Below are positions 22,851 through 36,800 of a stretch of DNA of 64,000 bases, piece by piece; the stretch's first letter is position 1; each line of letters begins with the position of its first letter. The notes beneath the pieces were generated by a model. That model was not told where the DNA came from. It ran no database searches and saw only the letters and a program-made list of their open reading frames with translations. This DNA is from Adiantum capillus-veneris. Lineage: Eukaryota > Streptophyta > Polypodiopsida > Polypodiales > Pteridaceae. The stretch covers positions 4,523,001 to 4,587,000 of the forward strand of contig CM043967.1 in NCBI GenBank assembly GCA_014529385.2, read 5' to 3'. Position numbers and translations under genes: made by a program.

Positions 22851-25800
22851 TAATAGAGTTAGTAGATGCGTTAATGGTTGTCCGGTTGGCCACTTGATCG
22901 TTACCCTAACATAGACCCTATGGGCATTAAGTAAAACAATGTTAGTTTCACATATGGGTTTCTACATGGTTCTAGTGAGTGTTATCTCACTCAAGACAAG
23001 GCCTATCATTTTAATAGAATAGATCCAATATATTATTTAGCTTTATGGGGACAAGTTAGGATTGGAGGCTAGGTCGGAGAGCTCATGGGATATCCTAACA
23101 TGTCTCGTGAGTTTCTTGACTCAACTATTGAGTTGAGACATAAACTAAGGCATCTAAGACTGAATTAGGAGATTCAAAGGTAGACATATCTAGTGCTAGT
23201 TTGGAGTATTCGGCCTAGATGAGCTTGGAGTAGAGCACGATACCCAAGAATGAGCGCTTCATAAAAAATAGCATGAAACCATCTTGGTAGATAAACCCAT
23301 TGTAGTAACGTATTATGACTTTCCCTAGATGAGATCAAATATTTTTTGTAAATTAAAGTGTAGTGGTGGTGACTCTGGGCATCTGCAACATTTACAAGAA
23401 GGCCATGTAGAGTATACAAATGTCTACTAACCATATTACACCATTTTGGATGAAGATTCTTGCACCATTGAAGACTCTTACACAAATTATGGGTATTTAG
23501 ATGAGTTAAGAATATGTGTTTTTCCCTCTCTTCCAAGAAGGGTTTTGTCCCCAAAAACATTTAGTCTTGTTGTCAATCTACACGCTAGCATCAATTTTCT
23601 AGATTAAAATCTTAGACCAAGCTAATTATAATAGCATATTGCTTTCAAGAAATTGATACATTTCACAATGAGATATTGCTAGTGTATACACACACTTTTT
23701 TGATTGATATGCATAAAATGTTTATGCATTATATAGGTGGTTTTTCATAGATGCGTGGTTACACATACATGAGCCATCAAAATGGAAATATCTACTCAAA
23801 AAGAGTAATCAAATTAATAACCACATCTCATTATCACCTTATGGACAACAAGCTAACTTGCTACAAAGCTTTAAGTTTTGAGATAGCCTACTACCCAAGA
23901 CATACGTTTCCTTGAGAATTGAAAAATAAATAAATAAATATATGCTTGTAGGAGCCTTATGCATCCAAGATGATGGATTATCATAATACCTTATGATGGT
24001 TTCATATAGGATCTTCCTCCTAAATGTGTATGGTAAAGTAAGTGTAGCTAGGGCATATAATGTATTGCATCCTAGTCATAGTGGAAAAACTATCTACATG
24101 CTTCCTTAGGTGGCAACCTCTACTTGACTATAACTGACAAGTAACAAATCTATATCGGCACATGTTTCATGGATATACGTTCAAGGACCTAATCAATTTC
24201 GATTAAATAAATAGGTAAGGACTTAATAGTGCACTCTCCATTAAATATGTACATATGGCAAAAGACATAATCCGCAATGATTTTATATCGCTATTGGATT
24301 GAATATATAGACATGGCTAAAGGCATAATTGTTTAACCACTCTGGATTAAGATTTTGAATGGCAAGGAAAACTTCATCTCTTGCCATGATACAAGAGAGG
24401 GATCATCACCTATGGATGGGATGCAATGCTTCCCTATCATCAGCTATGGATGACCTATATAGCTCTCTCCATTTTCTCTTCAAGGTTGACCATTTGAAAA
24501 GAGGTAACTAGAAAAAATGTATCCATGCTATACAACTAGAGGCTGTCTGTCTTTTTCATTTATAGGTGGTGCAAGCAATGAAAATCTATGCCTCATAAGC
24601 TAACCTCAACCACAGGCAAGCAAACAACTATTTGAATCCAACTTCGACCACTGTACTGTCCATGTAGCAGTAAGGAGGACGACCATTGTTGTGCATTGCC
24701 CTTTAAAAAGATGTTTCTTTCTTGATAATGGAGGCTTTTGTGAAGTTTCCCCCCTGAGAAAGCAACATCAAACTATTGAATAAATGCAAGTGCTTTCTTC
24801 TCGTCTCGAGGCCCTAAGAAGCTGTCAAATTTCATGCTCCGACCCCTTCTTTGTAGTCCTCTTGTTCTTCCATCTGATTCAACTAATCATACACACTAGG
24901 GCATATAAGTGTGCCTCAAGGTGTTTCACTTTTGATTTGAAGTTTCTCCATTGCTACTTGTGCACTATCAAGCTAGGGTCTTTGCTTTCTTGTATCATGT
25001 GAGGGGCAGTTTGCTCTAAGTCAGCTTGTGAACATATTCCTTTGTCTCTTGATCTTCTTTTCATGATTTATTGTAAACTAGTGCTCACATATTTTACTGC
25101 AAACCCCCTATAACTAATTTTTAAAATATACAATACAATGAGGATTGTTAGGATCCTTCCCCTCCCTTCAAATGTTAAATGGCATCTAACAAAATCTTCC
25201 CCTCGATTTTCAATGACTTATTCAATTGAGTTCCTTAACACTCATAGATTGTGTGTTAAGTAGATTTATTATGATTTGGCAAGTTATACACTCTAGAGCC
25301 TTCCTTTTAATAGTCCCCATGCACTAGTATCAATTCGCATATACTCCCAAGTTGAAATGCCACATAATATCAATATACAATAAGCTCAAGTTACTTATAT
25401 GAAGTGAAACACAACCATTGGCCTCTCTACCGTGCATCCCAACAAGGATATTTGTTAAGTTTTGATATAAGGTCATATCATGCGAGGTCATGTTCTAAAC
25501 TAGTTCATAGGTCTTGTAAAGGTTCGGTCAACCTTTCTATGCTATTGGTGAATGTACACATAGGATGTGGGCCCAAAGTCACCATGGGTATATATGTAGT
25601 CTTCATTTGTGGAAAGGTATAGGGATTTCCTACAATGGGGTGTTTACCACTCCCGAAGTGGTTGCATGCGATTTAGGGTGAAGAGCTTCTTTGAAGGTAC
25701 TGCAGTCTACACCAAGCTCATCTAGGCTCAACACTCCAATCTTGCACTAAATATGTGTATCTTTGAACATTCCAATTTAGCTCCAAACCTTAAGTTTACT

Positions 25801-26395
25801 GGTCAAATCTATATATGAGCCAATAAAATCACTTGATAGGTTAGGAATATCCATTGATGTCATCAACTCAGCCTCAAATCCCAACTCAGCCTTACAAGTC
25901 ATATATTGTATGGGATCTACCGATGTAAACAATTAACTAGGCCGGTCGTCTCTATAGCAAGGTAACATCCACTGCACAAAGCTCACAATTATTAAAAATG
26001 CTCCACTCATTGCTTTTAGGCTCCACATGTTATGAACTTTAATAAAATTCAGCATGGCCAAGTAAAAATTTCATGGCATGCTAGTACAAATTTTTCATAC
26101 TATGATGAAAGAAAACATAGGAAAAGATTTATTTTCCAAATTTCAAGAGCAACCAATATCAAAACTTGAGTAGTAGTGCTGGGTGCTATAAGAAGATTCC
26201 ACTTCTCAATTGAAACGAGACTACACTTCTCAATTGAAAGACTACGCTCTTTACGTGCCATAAGGCAACCCCCAAGCATATAAAACCAACACTCAAGAGG
26301 TCAAAAAAGAAGTCACAAATTGTTGGCTAATTCAAGAGCACCATCTTGACACTTCTTGCTACAAGAAGCAGGCTATAGTGAATAAGTTAGTGTTC
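22851..26395. other. Unassigned AT-rich stretch
   Basis: No domain was recognised on either strand. A minus-strand open frame of 128 codons at 23174-23560 has a protein-like patch (YLPRWFHAIFYEALILGYRA), but I could not connect it with copia or other families. The composition resembles 11.6-17.8 kb, and it is probably ancient transposon DNA. Confidence 0.45.
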
Positions 26396-27320
26396 TATGG
26401 CAATGGTGCTCTGGGGTTCAGTGGGGTGCTCTTACAGGGAGTTGGAGCCATAGGTCGTGCTTAACCACGGCTCAGGTAGATTCCTTGGGGTGAGGATCAA
26501 GTGGCCAGGCCAATCCTTCACCATAATCAACATATACGCCCCTTGTGATGCTAAGGGGAGGGCCAAATTTTGGGTGGATATCATGGTACAACCTCTTGAA
26601 GGTGTCTAGTGCATCATGAAAGACTTCAACATGGTTGAAGCTTGCAAGGACAAGATCGGATTGGCTACTTTGCTGGTTGGTTCAAAAAAATCAAAATGGC
26701 AAGCACTCTATGAGAAATGGGCGTTGCTCAATTTGTGGAATCCGTGGAGTAGCTCTCTTGGCTTCACATACAGGAGCCTCCAATATGCCAATACGGCGTC
26801 CCGTTTAGAGAGGTGTTGCATCTCCCATCAAGCGGACTGGCTTCCCTCATCTGTGATGCTGTGTGTGGATACCTCCAAGATCATGTCATATCACTTTCCC
26901 TTGAATTTTCACATAGCTAGGGCCAGTAATGATGAATGTTCCCCGGAGGAGAAGAAGAAATATCTAGTCTCAAGGGATCATCTTTTTTGAGGACCACCTC
27001 TTCAGGTCTGTAGCTAAGAAGACACTTTACAAGGTAAGGCAAGATGTAGAGTTTCCAACCCTCGAGCCTGGCCGTCTTTGGTGCATAGAATCCAATCTGC
27101 AATAAAATGAGCTGAGCCCAAAGTGAAAAAGACTTGAGAGGGTGCATATAGGGAGATGAAGGAAGAAGTAGAGGAACTAGACAAAATAAAGCAAGAAGGA
27201 AGAGCTCTTGAGGAAGAGTACAAAAGATGGCTAGAGGCCAAAGCGTGTCTCACTGATTTGCAAGCTGAAGAGAAAAATAAGACCTGTTTGTTGACCTATT
27301 AGGAAAAATATGAACCCCAA
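26396..27320 (+). pseudogene. LINE ORF2 endonuclease and linker
   Basis: This is the first preserved part of a plus-strand LINE that continues to about 32340. Endonuclease landmarks are RIKWPGQSFTIINIYAPCDA near 26500, DFNMVEACKDKIG near 26620, LGFTYRSLQYANTASRLERC near 26760, and the terminal SDH-type motif. There the aspartate is replaced by tyrosine (SYH at 26886-26894), which would abolish nicking. A charged, probably coiled-coil linker (EVEELDKIKQEGRALEEEYK) follows near 27165-27220. Stops and frameshifts occur at 26610 and 26988 and beyond. The LINE's 5' end and ORF1 were not found. Confidence 0.8.
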
Positions 27321-27590
27321 AGGGGCCTTGTAAGAGCAAGCAATCAGATTTCAGTCAACAATAGGACATAAAAGGGGGGGCATGGATAGCCCATATATAT
27401 GTACCTCAAAACTGTATCATAACATATCTATGTAAAGAGCTCGGCAATGCGCTCCAAATGCACTATTATCTGACAAGTTTGAAGTTAAAATGCTCCGGTT
27501 ATGGCCATTGAAAAAACGAAAACTGGTGGGACCGTAGCATATTTGACCCTAAATGGCCCTCATTGGTGTAGAGAGGATATTCTAAAAGCA
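27321..27590. other. Non-LINE insert or diverged linker
   Basis: Between the LINE linker and the RT fingers lie about 270 bases that read as neither. TTTGACCCTAAAT occurs twice (about 27545 and 27595), suggesting a small duplication. I cannot name the origin. Confidence 0.4.
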
Positions 27591-28580
27591 TCTTTGACCC
27601 TAAATAGCCCTTTTCGGGTTCATATTTTCCATAATGCAAAGAGCTTGCCCTCAAGCCTGAACTCGCTAACCAGGCTCATTTCTTCAGAGCTCTCAAAGTT
27701 AAAAGAAGAAGGGACTCTATTGTAGAAATCATAGACGAGAGAGGAAACATAGTAAGAGACGAGAATGCTATGCCAAGCTCATGCTCAAACATCTTATTCA
27801 AATTACTCTCAAAGTTAAATGAAGAAGGGACTCTATTGTAGCAATCATAGACGAGAGAGAAAACATAGTAAGAGACCAGAATGCTATGGCCAAGCTCATG
27901 CTCAAACATCTTATTCAAATTATTGGTCAGCCAAAGTATGTGCTCAGGAGGTCGAGGAGGCCAGAGCCCTTCAGCTTGGTTTGGTCAAATGTGATATACT
28001 ACCTACTGAAGCAAAAGCATTGGAGAGGCCAATCTCTATCAATGAATGATGGACTGCCTTGCAAGTAATGAAGAAGAAAAAGTTCCGTGGGTGGGATGGA
28101 CTAATGGCCGAATTCTTTGAAGAGTTCTGGAGGATCTTAAAATCCCTCTAGCATAGCTAGCTACTAGTAGGGCTCTGTTGGAAGGGAAATTGGATGCCAG
28201 CTTGAAAAGAGGGCTTATCAAACCTATTCCCAAGTTGGTATGTTGCTCTTTTCTAAAGCACTGGAGGCCTATCTCCATGATGACAGTTGCGTACCAGATT
28301 ATTGCTAAGGTAATTGCTCTAAGACTATTCCAACCTTGAATAGAATTGTGACCCCCCACCAACATGGATTCATTAAAGGAAGGTTAATTTATGACAACAT
28401 CTTGGCTGCCATGGTTGGCATTGGATACGCTTCTTTCACCAAGCAAGAGTATATCCTCCTCCAGCTTGTTGACCTAGATAAGGCTTATGATAGAATCTCA
28501 TGGTCCTACATTGAGGCAATCATGAAGGCTTTAGGATTTGAACCCAAAATGTGTGCGATTGTTCGCACGTTGGGGGGAAG
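27591..28580 (+). pseudogene. LINE reverse transcriptase, N-terminal half
   Basis: RT fingers and first palm motifs are readable: GWDGLMAEFFEEFWRILKS near 28092, GLIKPIPK near 28212, LKHWRPISMMTVAYQIIAKVIALRL near 28257-28330, HQHGFIKGRLIYDNILAA near 28360, and DLDKAYDRISWSYIEA near 28470. A 116-bp tandem duplication (27691-27922) disrupts the region before the fingers. The frame is cut at 28580 by a non-autonomous LTR element and resumes at 30418 with the QGCPL motif. Confidence 0.85.
27691..27922 (+). repeat. 116-bp tandem duplication inside LINE
   Basis: Two adjacent copies begin TCTCAAAGTTAAA at 27691 and 27807 and end at CTTATTCAAATTA. They differ at a handful of positions. The unit is not a multiple of three, so it shifts the LINE frame. 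Confidence 0.9.
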
Positions 28581-28913
<333 letters not shown>

Positions 28914-30060
28914 ATCCCCCCTCAAGCCAGAACTAGATACACCACTCTTATTATATCTTGATTTTGGTGTACTCGTCAACCGTGAGTTTTAGGTTCTCTC
29001 ATAGCCAAGGGTTTTGGTATACCCATAACCCGAAGCTACTATTAAGCTACCAACTAATGGAGTTTTTGATTCACTGCCAAACCTTGGGTTTAAGGTGTAC
29101 CCAATAACCTCATGAGAAGTGGGACAAATTAGGACTTGAGGTCTTACCACTTATGTGTGACAGTGTCTATAACCCGTACAAATGTGTCATGGCAGTAGTA
29201 GATAATTGATAAGCTAAAACAAGACTTTGAAAGAAAAACAGGCTTTGACAAAAAAAAAGTGTAATGGCAGTGGTTGATAATTGATAAGCTAAAACAAGAC
29301 TTTGAAAGAAAAACAGACTTTGACAAAAAAAGATGATGAAGTCGACGGTAAATAAAATCAAAGCAAGTATAAAATTGTAAGAGCTTTGCAATTGTTGATG
29401 TACCACCATGATTGCCAGTTGCCATTCTGTTTCTATCAAATTAGCCACTCTGATCAATTTTGTGGAGATAGTGCTTTGATCGGGTAAGAAAATCATACTT
29501 CATAAGAACTGAAGCTGGCTCTTACTTATTGCATGCATCGAACAGCTTTGAGGTATTATCAACAAGCTTTGACATGCTCTATGTAGGAGACCTTCAACTT
29601 TGAGTCTTGATGCCACTAAGCTTTTCCAATGAAAAATCTTTGCCTCAAACTCGTTGACTAACTTATCAACCAAAGCACTACTATTAGCATTGTTTGAAAA
29701 GCCTGTGAAACCCCTACCACAGCCTAATACCACCAATGCTTGGATTATGCAAGAGGGCATGTTGATATGCTTTGCAAACATGCTTGCTAGCTAATTTCAC
29801 TAAAACAGCATTTTGAAATGCTTGTCTGTAGCACCGTGGAGAAACTGCGCCACCTTGATGGCGTTTTGATATATTCCTTGCAAGACAGCATTTTGAGAGG
29901 CTGTGGGCAGAGCATCATTTTGATATGCTTGGCCACCTGGGGCTCTTGGCACTGCGTCAATGTCTTCTTTAGATGCCGACCTCCTAGGCTCGCCTTGACA
30001 ATGCCAAAAAACTGTAGCATTTTGATATGCCCACCCACATCTGCCTAAGAGTGCCTGGGT
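28914..30060 (-). other. Non-coding interior with internal repeats
   Basis: No gag, protease, integrase or RT motif is present. A 73-bp tandem duplication lies at about 29187-29332 (shared core TTGATAAGCTAAAACAAGAC). From 29806 to 30030 a short motif close to CATATCAAAATG recurs about five times on the minus strand. No ORF has support as a gene. Confidence 0.75.
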
Positions 30061-30072
30061 GCTATGATACCA
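30061..30072 (-). other. Primer-binding site (tRNA-iMet type)
   Basis: The minus strand reads TGGTATCATAGC two bases inside the LTR boundary, one or two changes from the TGGTATCAGAGC type. Confidence 0.8.
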
Positions 30073-30074
30073 CT

Positions 30075-30417
<343 letters not shown>

Positions 30418-32340
30418 GGAGGGAAGCCACATTGAGCTTCTCTTCAACAACAAGATAGTGGGAGGGTTTGAGGTCAAGCGTTCAATCAAGCAAGGTTGTC
30501 CCCTTGCCCTTCTAATCTTTGCTATTGGCTCTCACCCACTAGTGACTGCACTTGAGGACAATGCAAGGAAAGGGGAAATTCAAGGTCTTTCACTTCCTTG
30601 AGGAAAACAAGATAATGGGAGGGTTTGAGTTCAAGCGTTCGATCAAGCAAGGCTGCCCTATTGCTTTTTTATATTGGCTCTCACCCACTAGTGACTGCAC
30701 TTGAGGACAGTGCGACAAAAGGGGAAATTCAAGGTCTTTCACTTCCTGGAGAAAAACAACATCTTGCAAAGCTCTGTGCGGATGACTCATTGCTCTTTCT
30801 TCAAGGCAATTCGGAAACGCTAAGAAGAGCCCTTGAGATTTTTCAGTTTTTTGCCTCTACCTTTGGCTCAATGTGTAGTATTGAGAAATCAAGATTGATA
30901 TCTCTCTCAGAACGCGACTTCTTCAACCCCGTGGAATGGTCAGGAGAAGTTATATGCAAGGGCATGGTGTTCATGCACCTAGGCACTCCACTTGGGGTGG
31001 GTATTATGGATAAATAGAGATTTGGCTGCTTGTTACCAAAATAAATAATAAAATGAGAAGATGGAAGATTGTGCTCCTCCCCTTCCATAGCAGAGTCACG
31101 GTGATTAATGCTTTCATGATACTGTACATTTCATTTGTGTCACCGCTATCAAAACTAAGAAAATCAAATTGGAAAGAATCCTTGAAGCCTATCAAACAGT
31201 TTCTGTGGAAAAGCAACATGAAAGCCACAACCCCTTGCCAATGGGGGAAATGGGAATGGGTAGCAAGACCTAAGAATCAAGGCGGACTCGAGATTATTGA
31301 CCCCATAGTTCATGCACAAGCTTCATGTGCCAAACTTGTTGTCTCTTTGATGGATCAAAAAAAAGAATGGGATATCTTGGCATGGGATATGATTAAACGA
31401 TGCAAAGCTTGCCTCAAAAGGGGGCATACGGAAGAATGCCACTGTGTTGGAGAAGATTTTGGCACCTTTTGGGACATTCCTGAAGCTTGGTGGTTGCAAA
31501 GGGGAACTAGCATGAAAGTGTAACAAAGCAGCTTCAACCCTAAAATGAGGGGAGAACTTTAGATATTTCAAGTATTCCTCCCACAAATGGTCCCCCTGGC
31601 TCTCCAAACTTGGAAGGGCTCCATGGACCCCTTTTGGAGGGAAGTTGCATGGCTGGTAACCAATAAAGGAATTTCTTAAATTTTTCATCTTTGGGATGAC
31701 GGAAGCCTTTGCTAGAAGGATATGGAGCTCATGTTGTTGGGGTTACACGAAAGGCTTTTGATTGGTAGACTCTTGGAAGTGTTGTCATCCTCATTTCCAC
31801 CTATCTGCAGATCAAAAATTGATTGGAGAGCATGGCATTGGCCAAAAGAAAAAGTATTCTTGCTTCCCAAGACCTGGAGTACCTACAATATGCTGGTGTA
31901 CAAAGAGGACTCGTTTGCCCCAGTCAATAGAATTTGGAAGAAAAATTGGTGAGAAGAACCTTGGCAAAAGAGTGTTAATACCATTTGGGACAGTAAAGGG
32001 CCTGGAAACATAAAGATAATCATCTAGAAATTTCTATGGGGAGCCTTGCCTACTAGGATTAAGGTGCATGCTAGAGGGATCGGCTCTAACACTTTCTCTA
32101 GACACAAGTCAGCCTTTGAAGACCCCCTACATATGTTTGGTAGGTGCCCTACTTTGCGGGGGTTGGCTGCAAGGGTTTGCAAAAGGGTAAGAAGGACTTG
32201 GAAGATCATCTTCTTTATGGAGGGCGTGATTTCCAAAGCCAGATTGTTTTGGTGTGCACACAAACTACCAGATTCTGCTTTCTGAACCAGGTGTAGAAGT
32301 CTAGGAACCTTTAAGTTTTTGAGGATAATGTGGATGTAGC
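30418..32340 (+). pseudogene. LINE reverse transcriptase, C-terminal half and zinc-finger region
   Basis: The LINE RT continues from 28580. VKRSIKQGCPLALLIFAIG lies near 30476, then a tandem duplication of about 157 bp (30450-30763). The catalytic CADD lies at 30774-30785 (plant LINEs often have F/CADD). The thumb reads FMHLGTPLG near 30970 and RWKIVLLPFHSRVTVINAF near 31057. PCQWGKWEWVARPKNQGGL lies near 31240. A zf-RVT-like segment (FLWGALPTRIKVHARG, then DPLHMFGRCP) lies near 32030-32150, with its first cysteines lost. Numerous stops and frameshifts make it inactive. A copia element interrupts its tail at 32389. Confidence 0.88.
30450..30763 (+). repeat. Tandem duplication in LINE RT (157-bp spacing)
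   Basis: The block ACAAGATAGTGGGAGGGTTTG through AAGGTCTTTCACTTCCT occurs twice, starting at 30450 and 30607. The second copy has lost about a dozen bases around CTAATCTTTGC. It duplicates the QGCPL motif. Confidence 0.9.
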
Positions 32341-32388
32341 TCATTTTGAGAATATTGTGCATCAAAGCATTGAGCTCATACATGTTAT

Positions 32389-32615
32389 TGTTACCATATA
32401 CATGTGGTAGTGATGTGTGTGAACACATTAGGACCACCGGGGCATTTTTTCCCTCTTAAGGAGGTTTTTCCCCCCGAGCACTGTATATACACCCATCACT
32501 CTAGGGCTATCTATCTTTCCATTGCACACTAAGTAACATACTCACTATTGTGTGCCTTAAGCTTCCTTCGTCTTCTCCAAGCTGTGTGTGTTTCTCTGCA
32601 ACCCTGATTCCAACA
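32389..32615 (+). repeat. 5' LTR of copia element
   Basis: Begins TGTTACCATATACATG and ends GATTCCAACA. A GTATATACACCC block about 105 bases in may be the TATA region of the element's promoter. Confidence 0.93.
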
Positions 32616-32617
32616 AT

Positions 32618-32634
32618 TGGTATCAAAGCAGGTT
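32618..32634 (+). other. Primer-binding site (tRNA-iMet type)
   Basis: TGGTATCAAAGCAGGTT starts two bases after the 5' LTR. It is the usual copia initiator-methionine tRNA complement with one change (AAAGC for AGAGC). Confidence 0.9.
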
Positions 32635-32976
32635 GCATCCTCCCGGGCTTAGCCGTCAGCTGCTCCAGTACACGCCTGCTCACTTTCTCCGATTACAGTG
32701 AGGTTTGGAAAGCGTTCGCAGGCTGATAAATATTCGAGTGAGCTCGTAGAGCTCAGTCTACTCAGATTTTTTATTCGGGCTCATTTCGGCCTTCGTTTCC
32801 ACTATAGGCAATGCTGCACAGGCTATTTTGTCATTTTGTGCAGAGTTTCTGTCAGTACCATTTTCTGCATAACAGGTGCCTTATAGTCTTCTATGGTTTG
32901 TGCTATATAGCACGTGTTGTTCCCGCTCCGTTTCTCCTATTTTCGGGCAATTTTCACATTAGGTGCAGCATTTACC

Positions 32977-33880
32977 ATGGCTGAGAACAACAACACAGAT
33001 GTGTTCAAGATGTTTGCTGCTGAGGACAGGTTGGATGGGGACATTTACCCTATGTGGGCTTATATGATGCAACACGTTCTTGTGTCAAAGGGCATCTGGA
33101 ATATTGTGCAGGGCATTGATGTACGTCCTGGTTCTGAGGATATACGCGATGTTGAGGATGTTGCAGGTCTTGCTGCAAGGATTGCTGCTATTAGAGTTGT
33201 TTTGCGTGCGGGGGCAGAACAAGCTCATTGGGATGTAAAGGATGTGCAGGCTCATGCCTTGATTGCGTTGTCTATGAAGCGCACCATTGTTCCTCACATC
33301 CGTTCAGCAAAATCTGCAAAACAGGCTTGTGATATTTTGGCTAGTCTTTATGCAAGCCGCAATGAGGCTAAAATTGCTTTGTTGCGTAAAGAGCTGGAGT
33401 CGAAGATTATGCATGAGGAAGATGATATGGACACTTTCCTTGCTAGTGTCAAGGATATTAATGAGCAACTTATTTCTGCAGGTGAAGTCATTTCAGACAG
33501 TTCCCTTGTGCAAACTGTTCTTGATGCCTTACCAGATTCTTACCAGACTTTTTCTAGTACTTGGAGACTTATGACCCAAGGAAATCCAGAAGTTGTCAAG
33601 TTTGATGCATTATGCACATTGCTGTTGCAAGAGTCACTTTCCAGAAAAAACAGGACCAGACAGCGTGCAGTTGAACAGGCTTTTATTGCTTCTCAAAGAA
33701 AGGTTGGTAACAGCAATGCAGCCACTTCTTATGGTTCTACTGCGAGTGGCAAAACTTATGTTCCTAATGCTTCTGCTGGCAGCAATTCGGTCTAGAAATT
33801 TTGGTGATAAGGGAAAAAAGAAGATGCGTTGCCATTATTGTAAAGCTAATGATCACTTGATCAAGTCGTGTCCTAAGTAG
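32977..33880 (+). pseudogene. Copia Gag
   Basis: The capsid/nucleocapsid protein of the element starts at an ATG (MAENNNTDVFKMF) 361 bases past the LTR. It has a retrotransposon gag_pre/UBN2-type core (YPMWAYMMQHVLVSKGIW near residue 26, LLRKELESKIMHEEDDMDTF, VLDALPDSYQTF). It ends in a zinc knuckle in a different frame at about 33827-33868 (CHYC ... H ... C, all metal ligands present). One indel near 33790 separates the knuckle from the body, and a TAG stop follows at 33878. In life this would coat the element RNA. Confidence 0.9.
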
Positions 33881-36800
33881 AAGGCCAAAGAGGCTAAGAA
33901 GAAAGAGGGTGGTTCCACTGCAAATGCTGGCTCCACTACAAATGCAGCCATTGTTGAGTCTTCTGTAAAAGGAGATTGTAATGCTGATGTTGATGCAGAA
34001 TGGGCTTTTAGTGCAGAGTGCACTTACAATCCTGTTGTCCATGATGCATGCTTGTCAGTTGGTGCAGATTCACATGTGTGGTATTTCGACAGTGGTGCTA
34101 CAAAGCACATTACCTCACATTGTGAATTTTTCACCTCTCTCGAGTCTGTCCCTCATGGGAATTCAGACACTTGTGCCAACAATGCCTCTTATCCGGTTCA
34201 GGGAGTTGGAAAGATTGTGCTTACTGCTGCTAATGGCAGTTATTTCACACTTGTTGATGCACTTTATGTACTTGGGATCAAGAAGAATCTTTTGTTTGTA
34301 TCCGCACTTGCTAGACTTGGACTTGTAGTCAAATTTGTGGATGACAGATGTACAATTCATGATCTCAGTTTTGGTGATGAAATTGTTGCATCTGGCCTTT
34401 TGTGTTGCGGGTTGTATAAGCTCACTTTGTATGACAAGTGTGGCAAAATTTTGCAACTACAGTTGCAGATTCAAGGGCTATTTCAGATGCAAAACTTTGG
34501 CATGCACGTTTTGGTCATCTGAATTTTGCCAGTTTGCTGCGTTTGCAGAAATCTGATATGGTTGCTTCTTTGCCGCCTCTTGAAGCACCTGTCAAACATG
34601 TTTGTGAAGGCTGTATTTTGGGTAAGATGCAGCGTTCTAAGTTTCCAAAGGATGGTTCAGTTAGGGCCACATGCAAGTTGCAGCTTCTGCATAGTGATGT
34701 TTTTGGACCCATGCAAACTCCGTTCCTTGGGCAATTACCTGTACTTCGTGACTTTCATTGATGATTACTCCAGGCATGCATGGGTATTTCCGCTTAAAGC
34801 GAAGTCCGAAGTTTTTATGTGCTTCAAACAATTTCTGGCTATGGCTGAAAATGTCGAAATGTACTATGGGCACCCTCCGTTCGGATCGAGGGGGGGAGTA
34901 TATGTCTCACGAATTCAATGCATTTGTGGCTAGACGTGGGATAAAACACTAATGTACAGTGCCTTATACACCTCAGCAAAAAGGTGTTGCTGAGAGGAAA
35001 AACAGGTCATTTATGGAAATGGCACGATGTATGGTCAAAAGTCAAGCTTTGCCGCATTCTTTTTGGCTTGAGGCCATCATGTGTGCCACTTATATACTAA
35101 ACACGTTTCCTATGAAAGCTTTGCAGTATATTACTCCATATGAAGCATGGCATGATAGAAAGCCTTCTATTGAGCACATGCGTGTTTTTGGGTGTTTGGC
35201 ATATGCTTTGGTGCCACAACTACAGCGCAGAAAATTGGATGATAAGGCTATCAAATGTATTTTTATTGGTTATAGTGCTAAAAGCAAAGGTTACAGGTTG
35301 TATCATCTGCAAACAAAACGTATTCTGGTTTCACGGGATGTAGTGTTTATGGAAGATTCTGTTCAGCCCTTGCTGTCATGTACTAGAGACAGTAATGTAA
35401 GCTCATAGGACATTTATGACACTTTGTTGCCTCTTTTCAGTAGTGGAAATACGAATGTAAGTTCTAATGAGGAAAATGTACAGCCTATGGGGGTTTCTGA
35501 AAATGTTACAGATCAGCCTATTACTTATGCAGATGTACATGATGTACTTGATGAGGAAAGGGCTGAAAATGAGCAGGCTAGAGGTATGCCAAAATGGTTG
35601 GTGCACACTTTGCATGACAGTAAATTGGATGCACCTTTGTCTAGTCATACTCGTTCATGCTCTTGCCATCCATCTTATGCATCAGATTGTTATGCTTTGG
35701 CTGTGTCTAGCTTACATGATGTTGAGGAGCCTCTGTCTTTTGATGAAGCATAGAATTCAAAAAATTGGATGGCTGCCATGCAATCAGAATATGATGCACT
35801 TATAGAAAATGACACATGGACTTTATGTGATTTGCCTCATGGCAAAAAGGCCATTGGTACGAAGTGGGTTTACAAGTTGAAATGCAAGCCGGATGGTGAG
35901 ATCGATCGCCATAAGGCTCGACTTGTTGCAAAGGGTTATGCACAGCAAAAAGGCATAGATTATGAAGAGACTTTTGCTCCCACTTGTCATATGACTACTG
36001 TGCGTTTTCTATGTGCATTGGCAGCTCATTTTGGTTGGGATGTACATCAATCAGACATTGTTACTGCTTTCTTGAATGGTGACATATTTGAGGAAGTTTA
36101 TGTAATGCAGCCTCGCAGTTTTGTCATAAAAGGACAAGAGGACAAAGTGTGCAGATGTAAGAAGGCTTTGTATGGGTTGAAGAAATCTCCTCGTGCTTGG
36201 TATGAGAAAGCTGACACACTTTTGGTCAAATGAGGCTTTTGTAACAGTCCAACAGAAAGCACATTGTATGTAAAGCGTGAGGGTGATGTACTTCTCATTG
36301 TGGTTCTTTATGTCGATGATTTGCTGATCACTGGACCAAATGAGAGACATATTGCTGAATTTAAGGCTGATTTGAATTCTACTTTCAAGATGAAAGATTT
36401 GGGGTTGTTCCATCATTACTTGGGCATATAGTTTAAGTAGTGTGATGGTGGTATTGCCTTGTATCAAAAACGTTACATAGAGACCTTGCTATGTAAGTTT
36501 GGACTTGAGGATTGCAAAACTATTGCCACTCCCATGGAAACAGGTTTGAAGTTGAGTCTACATGATGCTGGCGATCCTGCTGATGTCACTCTTTACCAAA
36601 CTGTTGTTGGCTGCCTCATTTATGTATGCAACACGAGGCCGCATATTCAGTTTGCAGTCTCACAGGTCGGTAGATTTATGCATAGCCCAGGGTCTAAGCA
36701 TTGGCAGGCTGTCAAGAGGATTTTCCGCTACCTTAGTGTCACTTTACATCTTTGCTTGTTTTATCCCAAGGGGGGATCATTGCCGCTAGACTTACATGCT

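Noticed and set aside
23174-23560. 128-codon minus-strand frame as a copia or host gene
   Set aside because: Could not be aligned to any part of the copia families here, and no motif is present.
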